From: Klenkia sp.
Lineage (GTDB): Bacteria; Actinomycetota; Actinomycetes; Mycobacteriales; Geodermatophilaceae
Length of the DNA stretch: 5,447 bases
Direction: 5' to 3'
Assembly (NCBI GenBank): GCA_025966215.1
Contig: JAOPVM010000433.1
Span: 1-5,447, forward strand
Each line of letters begins with the position of its first letter. Position 1 is the stretch's first letter. Under the pieces are notes generated by a model. It saw only the letters and a program-made list of their open reading frames with translations. It ran no database searches and was not told the DNA's origin. Shown here in pieces: positions 1 to 5,447 of this stretch. The position numbers and the translations under genes were made by a program.

Positions 1-1
1 G

Positions 2-931
2 GTGCCCAACCTGGGCGTCATCCGCTCCGGCGGGGTCACCTACACGATGGCCGACGTCCCCGGCCTGATCCCTGGTGCCTCCACCGGCCGCGGCCTGGGC
101 CTGCAGTTCCTCCGGCACGTCGAGCGCTGCGCCGTCCTGGTGCACGTGGTCGACATGGCCACCATGGAGCCCGGCCGCGACCCCGAGACCGACATCGCCG
201 CGCTGGAGCACGAGCTCGCGCTGTACTCCACCGACCAGTCGCCCGAGGGCGAGGACGCCGGCGAGGGCATCGACCTGGTCGGCCGGCTGAAGATCGCCGT
301 GCTGAACAAGATCGACGTCCCGGACGGCCGCGAGCTGGTCGACCTGGTGCGCACCGCCCTGGAGGCCCGCGGTCTGCAGGTCTTCCCGATCAGTGCGGTC
401 ACCGGCGAGGGCCTGCCCGAGCTCGGCTACGCCCTGGCGACGGCGGTCGAGGCACACCGGGCCTCGCTGCCCGCGCCCGAGGCCACCCGGATCACCCTCA
501 CCCCCCGCGCGGTCGACGACGGCGGCTTCACCGTCGAGCCCGACCCGCGGACCGACGGCTGGATGGTCCTGGGCGTCCGGCCCTCCCGCTGGGTGCGGCA
601 GACCGACTTCAGCAACGACGAGGCCGTCGGGTACCTGGCCGACCGGCTCAACCGGCTCGGTGTGGAGATCGCGCTGGCCAAGGCGGGGGCCAAGCCCGGC
701 GATGCGATCACCGTCGGCGACGTCACCTTCGACTGGGAGCCCACGCTGCCCGCCGGCACGCTCACCGTCGAGGAGACCGCCGGCCTGGGTGGCCGCGGCA
801 CCGACGTCCGGCTGGAGAACAACACCCGCCCGCGCGCCGAGGACCGGCTCGCGGCCAAGAAGCTGCGCCGCACGCCCTACGAGCTCATCGAGGAGTACCC
901 CGACGAGCTGTGGGACGACGACCGGGCATGA
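2..931 (+). CDS. obg: Obg-family GTPase, 3' portion (5' end outside window)
   Basis: Obg (CgtA/ObgE) is a ribosome-associated GTPase acting in large-subunit assembly and growth or stress control. The visible 309 codons begin inside the G domain, just after the expected switch I. The fragment shows PNLGV at residues 2-6, the G3 motif DVPG at 18-21 followed by LIPGAS and [15 protein letters not shown], the G4 motif NKID at 102-105 and the G5 motif SAVTGEG at 131-137. The stretch from about 165 to 245 ([10 protein letters not shown], then GWMVLG) matches the C-terminal OCT domain seen in Gram-positive Obg proteins, and an acidic tail ends in DELWDDDRA. The N-terminal glycine-rich Obg fold and the P-loop lie upstream of the window, so the GTG at position 2 is an internal valine codon, not a start. 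The stop overlaps the proB start. Intact as far as visible; identification is secure. Confidence 0.97.
   Translation: MPNLGVIRSGGVTYTMADVPGLIPGASTGRGLGLQFLRHVERCAVLVHVVDMATMEPGRDPETDIAALEHELALYSTDQSPEGEDAGEGIDLVGRLKIAVLNKIDVPDGRELVDLVRTALEARGLQVFPISAVTGEGLPELGYALATAVEAHRASLPAPEATRITLTPRAVDDGGFTVEPDPRTDGWMVLGVRPSRWVRQTDFSNDEAVGYLADRLNRLGVEIALAKAGAKPGDAITVGDVTFDWEPTLPAGTLTVEETAGLGGRGTDVRLENNTRPRAEDRLAAKKLRRTPYELIEEYPDELWDDDRA
928..931 (+). promoter_or_regulatory. ATGA stop/start overlap coupling obg to proB
   Basis: The ATG of proB (928-930) overlaps the TGA of obg (929-931). The bases just upstream (gacgacgaccgggc) contain no good Shine-Dalgarno sequence. This suggests that proB translation depends largely on ribosomes terminating on obg. 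The overlap is seen directly; the coupling is inferred. Confidence 0.75.
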
Positions 932-2061
932 GCACCCGGGCCGACGTCGCCCGGGCGCACCGGGTCGTGGTCAAGGTGGGGTCCTCCTCGCTGACCACGC
1001 TGGCCGACGGACTGGACACCGACCGGCTGCGCGCCCTGGTCGACGTGCTCGCCGCACTGCGGGCCGACGGCCGGGAGGTCGTGCTGGTCTCCTCCGGGGC
1101 CATCGCGGCCGGGCTGGCCCCGCTCGGGCTCACCGGGAAGCCCCGGGACCTGGCCACCGCCCAGGCCGCGGCGAGCGTCGGGCAGCTGCGGTTGGTCCAG
1201 ACCTACGCCGACGCGTTCGCCGGGCACGGGATCACCGTGGGACAGGTGCTGCTCACCGCCGACGACCTGACCCGGCGCGGGCACTACCGCAACGCCCGGC
1301 AGACCGTCGACCGGCTGCTCGCCCTCGGGGTGCTGCCGATCGTCAACGAGAACGACACCGTGGCCACCGAGGAGATCCGGTTCGGCGACAACGACCGGCT
1401 CGCGGCCATGGTCGCCCACCTCGCCGTCGCCGATGCCCTGGTGCTGCTCTCCGACGTGGACGGCGTGCACGACGGTGACCCGCGGACCGGCCCGACGCAG
1501 AGGATCGACACCGTGCACACCGCCGAGGACCTCGCCTCGGTGGCGCTGGGCTCGGCCTCGCGCAACGGCGTGGGCACCGGCGGGATGGCCACCAAGGTCG
1601 AGGCCGCGCTCATCGCCGCCCACGCCGGGGTGCCCGTCGTCGTCACCTCCACCCCCCAGGCCGGCGCCGCGCTGGCGGGTGAGCCGGTGGGCACGCTGTT
1701 CGCCGCCCGCGGCCGCCGTCCCTCGGCCCGGCAGTTCTGGCTGCGGTACGCCACCCGCCCGCGCGGCCGGGTGCTGCTGGACGCCGGCGCGGTCACCGCG
1801 GTCGTCGAGCGGGGCGCCTCGCTGCTGGCCGCCGGGATCACCGGGGTGGTCGGGGACTTCCTGGCCGACGACCCGGTGGAGCTGGCCGGACCCGACGGGG
1901 TCGTCGTCGCGCGCGGACTGGTCTCCTACGACGCCCGCGAGCTGCCCGGGGTGCTCGGCCGCAAGACCGCGGACCTGGACCCCGAGCACCGCCGTGAGGT
2001 CGTGCACCGCGACGAGATGGTGCTGGTCCGGGCACGGCTCTCCACCGATCCGGTCGCCTGA
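928..2061 (+). CDS. proB: Glutamate 5-kinase with C-terminal PUA domain
   Basis: ProB phosphorylates the gamma-carboxylate of glutamate with ATP, the first and normally proline-inhibited step of proline synthesis in the cytoplasm. The 377-residue product has the amino acid kinase fold: VKVGSS at 15-20 (phosphate-binding loop with Lys16), VSSGA at 54-58, NENDTV at 140-145 and FGDND at 152-156 (substrate region), LSDVDGV at 174-180 and GTGGM at 216-220 followed by Lys223. From about residue 280 to 370 there is a PUA domain ([20 protein letters not shown], then GVVG). The length is right for the two-domain form. I chose the ATG at 928 because of the ATGA overlap with obg; an in-frame GTG at 910 would add six residues inside obg and has no support. 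proB is separated from its pathway partner proA by def. No damage is seen. Confidence 0.97.
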   Translation: MSTRADVARAHRVVVKVGSSSLTTLADGLDTDRLRALVDVLAALRADGREVVLVSSGAIAAGLAPLGLTGKPRDLATAQAAASVGQLRLVQTYADAFAGHGITVGQVLLTADDLTRRGHYRNARQTVDRLLALGVLPIVNENDTVATEEIRFGDNDRLAAMVAHLAVADALVLLSDVDGVHDGDPRTGPTQRIDTVHTAEDLASVALGSASRNGVGTGGMATKVEAALIAAHAGVPVVVTSTPQAGAALAGEPVGTLFAARGRRPSARQFWLRYATRPRGRVLLDAGAVTAVVERGASLLAAGITGVVGDFLADDPVELAGPDGVVVARGLVSYDARELPGVLGRKTADLDPEHRREVVHRDEMVLVRARLSTDPVA

Positions 2062-2074
2062 GAGACTGCACGGC
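2062..2074 (+). promoter_or_regulatory. def start context: possible weak leaderless promoter or weak RBS
   Basis: Only 13 bases separate the proB stop from the def GTG. They contain GAGACT (2062-2067), then GCACGGC, then GTG. The hexamer is placed like the -10 of a leaderless actinobacterial transcript but lacks the consensus first T. Alternatively GAGAGA at 2060-2065 is a weak Shine-Dalgarno nine bases before the start. The heptamer TGCACGG (2067-2073) recurs just before the proA start. Read-through from proB is also likely. Confidence 0.35.
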
Positions 2075-2554
2075 GTGGCACTCCGTCCCATCCGTGAACT
2101 CGGCGACCCGGTGCTCCGCACCCCCTGCGACCCGGTCCGGTCCTTCGACCGGCAGCTGGCCGACCTGGTCCGCGACCTGGAGGAGACCGTCGACCACCCC
2201 GGCCGCGCCGGGTTGGCCGCCAACCAGATCGGCGTCTCGCTGCGGGTCTTCTCCTACCACGTGGACGGCGTCATCGGGCACCTGGTCAACCCGGTGATCA
2301 CCGAGCGGTCCGCGGAGACCCAGGACGGTGACGAGGGCTGCCTGTCCGTGCCCGGGCTGTTCGCCCCCACCGTGCGTGCCCTGCACTGCGTGGCCGAGGG
2401 CGTCGACGTGCACGGCGAGCCGCTGCGGCTGGAGGGGGAGGGGCTGATGGCCCGCTGCCTGCAGCACGAGGTCGACCACCTCGACGGCAAGGTCTTCCTG
2501 GACCGGCTGGTCGGCGACGCCCGCAAGCAGGCCTTCCGGGCGCTCCGCGGCTGA
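2075..2554 (+). CDS. def: Peptide deformylase (short actinobacterial form)
   Basis: Def is a metal-dependent hydrolase that removes the formyl group from the N-terminal methionine of nascent proteins at the ribosome exit. The 159-residue product has all three family motifs: motif 1 as RAGLAANQ at residues 44-51, motif 2 as EGCLS at 87-91 with metal ligand Cys89, and motif 3 as QHEVDH at 130-135 with ligands His131 and His135 and catalytic Glu132. GLN51 is kept, so the active site looks complete. Motif 1 departs from the textbook GxGLAAPQ form: Arg replaces the first glycine and Asn replaces Pro. I chose the GTG at 2075 because it gives the usual start [14 protein letters not shown]; the open frame runs much further upstream but there it overlaps proB. 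The gene sits 13 bases after proB and 25 bases before proA. A genome may carry a second def elsewhere, which cannot be judged here. Confidence 0.95.
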   Translation: MALRPIRELGDPVLRTPCDPVRSFDRQLADLVRDLEETVDHPGRAGLAANQIGVSLRVFSYHVDGVIGHLVNPVITERSAETQDGDEGCLSVPGLFAPTVRALHCVAEGVDVHGEPLRLEGEGLMARCLQHEVDHLDGKVFLDRLVGDARKQAFRALRG

Positions 2555-2567
2555 CCCGGGCCGGACG

Positions 2568-2580
2568 TACATTGCACGGG
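2568..2580 (+). promoter_or_regulatory. Candidate leaderless promoter for proA (-10 TACATT)
   Basis: TACATT at 2568-2573 fits the actinobacterial -10 consensus TANNNT and is a conspicuous AT-richer patch in a very GC-rich region. Six bases (GCACGG) separate it from the GTG start of proA at 2580, so a transcript starting at the usual distance would begin on the start codon itself. No Shine-Dalgarno is seen before this GTG, in keeping with leaderless translation. No convincing -35 box is visible. The motif is seen; the promoter is inferred. Confidence 0.55.
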
Positions 2581-3833
2581 TGCCCGACGTCTCCGCCCTG
2601 CCGTTGATCGGTGCCGCGGCCCTGCAGGCCCGTGCGGCCGCCCGGGTGCTGCGCACGTTGCCCACCCAGACCAAGGACGCCGCGCTGCTGGCGATGGCCG
2701 ACGCGCTGGTGGCGCACACCGAGGACGTGCTGGCCGCCAACGCCGCCGACGTCGAGGCCGCCCGCGCCGGCGGCACCCCGGAGTCGGTGCTCGACCGGCT
2801 GCGGCTGGACGCCGACCGGGTCGCCGGCACCGCCGACGCGCTGCGCCAGCTGGTCACGCTGCCCGACCCGGTGGGCGACGTCGTCCGCGGGTCCACGCTG
2901 GTCAACGGGCTGCAGCTGCGTCAGGTCCGGGTGCCCCTGGGCGTGGTCGGGATCGTCTACGAGGCCCGCCCCAACGTCACCGTCGACGCCGCCGGGTTGT
3001 GCCTGAAGAGCGGCAACGCGGCACTGCTGCGCGGCTCGGCCTCGGCCTACCGCACCAACGAGGCACTGGTCGCCGTCCTCACCGAGGCCGCGGAGAAGGC
3101 CGGCCTGCCCGCCGGGTCGATCGCGCTGCTGCCCGCCGACCGGGCCTCGGTCGGTGAGCTGCTCAACGCCCGCGGCCTGGTCGACGTGGTGATCCCGCGT
3201 GGGGGCGCGGCCCTCATCCAGCGGGTGGTCGCCGAGTCGACCGTCCCGGTGATCGAGACCGGCGTCGGCAACTGCCACGTCTACGTGGACGCCTCGGCCG
3301 ACGGTGCGATGGCCGAGGCGATCGTGCTCAACGCCAAGACCCACCGGGTCAGCGTCTGCAACTCCGCAGAGTCCCTGCTGGTGCACGCGGACTCCCCGCA
3401 CCTGGGTCGGCTGCTCACGGCCCTGGTGGACGCCGGGGTCACCCTGCACGGCGACGACGCCGCGCAGGCCGCCCACCCCGCCGTCGTCCCGGCCACCGAC
3501 GAGGACTGGGCCACCGAGTACCTGTCGATGGACATGGCCGTCCGGGTCGTGGCCGACCTGCCGACGGCGCTGGACCACATCGCCACCTGGGGCAGTGGGC
3601 ACTCCGAGGCGATCGTCGCCGACTCCGCGGCCGCGATCGCCGACTTCACCGCCGGGGTCGACGCCGCCGCGGTGCTGGTCAACGCCTCCACCCGGTTCAC
3701 CGACGGCGGGGAGTTCGGCTTCGGCGCCGAGATCGGCATCTCCACCCAGAAGCTGCACGCCCGCGGCCCGCTCGGCCTGCCCGAGCTGACCTCGACCACC
3801 TACGTGGTGACCGGTTCCGGTCACACCCGCTGA
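2580..3833 (+). CDS. proA: Gamma-glutamyl phosphate reductase (glutamate-5-semialdehyde dehydrogenase)
   Basis: ProA reduces gamma-glutamyl phosphate with NADPH to glutamate 5-semialdehyde, which cyclises to the precursor reduced by ProC to proline. The 417-residue product has the aldehyde dehydrogenase-like fold at normal family length. Visible signatures are [16 protein letters not shown] at 119-134, [13 protein letters not shown] at 140-152 (cofactor-binding region), the catalytic cysteine Cys260 in [16 protein letters not shown] at 338-345 and the ProA signature from VNASTRF (367) through [14 protein letters not shown] (376-389). The GTG at 2580 is chosen because the N-terminal helix [15 protein letters not shown] begins soon after it and no alternative start precedes it. 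It follows def by 25 bases and probably has its own leaderless promoter, so it may be expressed partly independently of proB. No defect is seen. Confidence 0.97.
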   Translation: MPDVSALPLIGAAALQARAAARVLRTLPTQTKDAALLAMADALVAHTEDVLAANAADVEAARAGGTPESVLDRLRLDADRVAGTADALRQLVTLPDPVGDVVRGSTLVNGLQLRQVRVPLGVVGIVYEARPNVTVDAAGLCLKSGNAALLRGSASAYRTNEALVAVLTEAAEKAGLPAGSIALLPADRASVGELLNARGLVDVVIPRGGAALIQRVVAESTVPVIETGVGNCHVYVDASADGAMAEAIVLNAKTHRVSVCNSAESLLVHADSPHLGRLLTALVDAGVTLHGDDAAQAAHPAVVPATDEDWATEYLSMDMAVRVVADLPTALDHIATWGSGHSEAIVADSAAAIADFTAGVDAAAVLVNASTRFTDGGEFGFGAEIGISTQKLHARGPLGLPELTSTTYVVTGSGHTR

Positions 3834-3843
3834 GCCCGTCCCC

Positions 3844-3849
3844 GAGGAG
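3844..3849 (+). promoter_or_regulatory. Shine-Dalgarno site of the AAA ATPase gene
   Basis: GAGGAG lies four bases before the GTG at 3854. It is the only clear ribosome binding site in the window and supports that start. The 20-base gap after proA holds no terminator, so transcription from proA very likely continues into the ATPase gene. Confidence 0.7.
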
Positions 3850-3853
3850 CCCC

Positions 3854-4743
<890 letters not shown>

Positions 4744-4744
<1 letters not shown>

Positions 4745-5447
4745 TGGACTCCCCGGCCACGGGCGGCTTGATCGCCCACCTGGACGGGTTCGTCCGGGCG
4801 GTGCGCGGGGCCGGCATCCCGGTCGGCATCACCGGCGCGGTGGACGCCGCCCAGGTGCTCACCGTGGTCGACCTGCTCGACCGTGAACAGCTGCGGCACG
4901 GCCTGGCCGCGGTGCTGCTGCAGCGGGCCGCCCAGCGGGCCACCTACGACGTGCTGTTCGACCTGTGGTGGCCGCTGTCGGACCGGCCGGCGGTGCCGGT
5001 CGAGGTGGACGGGTCGACCGACACCGGCCCGGACGACGGGGTCCCCGACGCCGACCGGATGGCTGCGCTGGCCGCGGAGCTGCGGGCCGAGCTGCTGGCC
5101 AGGCTGCGGGACGGTGACGACGAGGAGCTGCGCCGCTTCGCCCGGCTCGCCGTCGAGCAGCTGGGTCAGGGACAGCCCTCACCGTCCGGGCAGTCGTTCT
5201 TCTCCTACCGGGTGTTGCGTGCGCTGTCCCCGGACACCCTGGTCGCCCAGCTGCTGGCCGGGCTCCTCGGGGACGCACCCCGCGGTGGGCTCGACGAGCA
5301 GGTGGCCCGACAGACCGTCCGCGAGCGGCTGGCCACCTTCCGCGCCGCTGTGGAGGCCGAGGTGCGTCGCCGGTCGGCCGCCGAGCGCGGCCGGGACCGG
5401 GTGGCCCGCACCGCGGTCACGCCGCTGGCCGACCAGGTCGACTTCCT
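4744..5447 (+). CDS. CoxE-like VWA-domain protein, N-terminal part (3' end outside window)
   Basis: The frame stays open from the ATG at 4744 to the window edge, giving 234 full codons. The start resembles the N-terminal region of CoxE-like proteins: LIAHLDGFVRAVRGAGIPVG at 9-28, LTVVDLLDREQLRHGLAAVL at 39-58, then TYDVLFDLWWPL at 67-78. A proline- and aspartate-rich linker (about 80-103) follows, then predicted helical segments with many Arg, Glu and Ala residues (104-222), ending in TPLADQVDF. The VWA domain with its MIDAS metal site (DxSxS) is expected further downstream and is not visible, so the family call rests on the N-terminal region and on pairing with the MoxR-like ATPase. No signal peptide or membrane segment is evident, suggesting a cytoplasmic partner that may link the ATPase to its client. 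Whether the gene is intact beyond the edge cannot be judged. Confidence 0.85.

Noticed and set aside
910..927. Alternative upstream GTG start for proB
   Set aside because: It lies within obg, would add only MGRRPG, and has no ribosome binding site. The ATG at 928 makes the common ATGA overlap and gives the usual N-terminus.
1433..2074. Upstream extension of the def reading frame by 214 codons
   Set aside because: The extension runs through proB in another frame and encodes Pro/Arg/Ser/Trp-rich shadow sequence. Homology to deformylases begins at the GTG at 2075.
877..2223. Long minus-strand open frame (448 codons) opposite proB and def
   Set aside because: Its composition is rich in Gly, Val, His and Gln, as produced by the antisense of GC-rich codons. 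It covers two well-identified genes on the other strand and shows no recognisable domain.
2544..2567. Possible terminator formed by CCGCGG and CCCGGGCCGG around the def stop
   Set aside because: These are short palindromic GC runs that are common by chance at this base composition. There is no stem-loop of useful length and no T run.
2298..3824. Minus-strand open frame of 508 codons opposite def and proA
   Set aside because: It is low-complexity Gly/Val/Asp/Gln sequence with an Arg/Pro-rich end, typical of a shadow frame. The sense strand encodes an intact ProA with a catalytic cysteine and family signatures.

Overview
The window is a compact, very GC-rich stretch of housekeeping DNA. All six genes lie on the + strand, with gaps of no more than 25 bases between them. 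GTG starts, stop/start overlaps and the order obg-proB ... proA-AAA ATPase-VWA protein point to an Actinomycetota chromosome. A Geodermatophilaceae-like lineage is my best guess, but that is inference from style and gene order only.

Layout: (1) the 3' two thirds of obg, the ribosome-associated GTPase (2-931, cut off at the left edge); (2) proB, glutamate 5-kinase with a C-terminal PUA domain (928-2061), overlapping obg through ATGA; (3) a short peptide deformylase, def (2075-2554), inserted between the two proline genes; (4) proA, gamma-glutamyl phosphate reductase (2580-3833); (5) a MoxR/CoxD-type AAA+ ATPase (3854-4744); (6) the N-terminal 234 codons of a CoxE-like protein expected to carry a VWA domain (from 4744, cut off at the right edge), whose ATG overlaps the ATPase stop codon by one base.

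Functionally, proB and proA supply the first two steps of proline synthesis from glutamate. Obg and Def belong to translation: ribosome assembly and nascent-chain N-terminal processing. The ATPase and its VWA partner form a classic two-gene chaperone module whose client is not visible here.

I see no phage, insertion sequence, CRISPR array, RNA gene or defence system, and I do not think the window holds a new multi-gene system. The points most worth a second look are the near-identical start contexts of def and proA, which look like leaderless promoters (strong for proA, weaker for def); the placement and unusual motif 1 of the deformylase; and the tightly coupled ATPase-VWA pair of unknown client.
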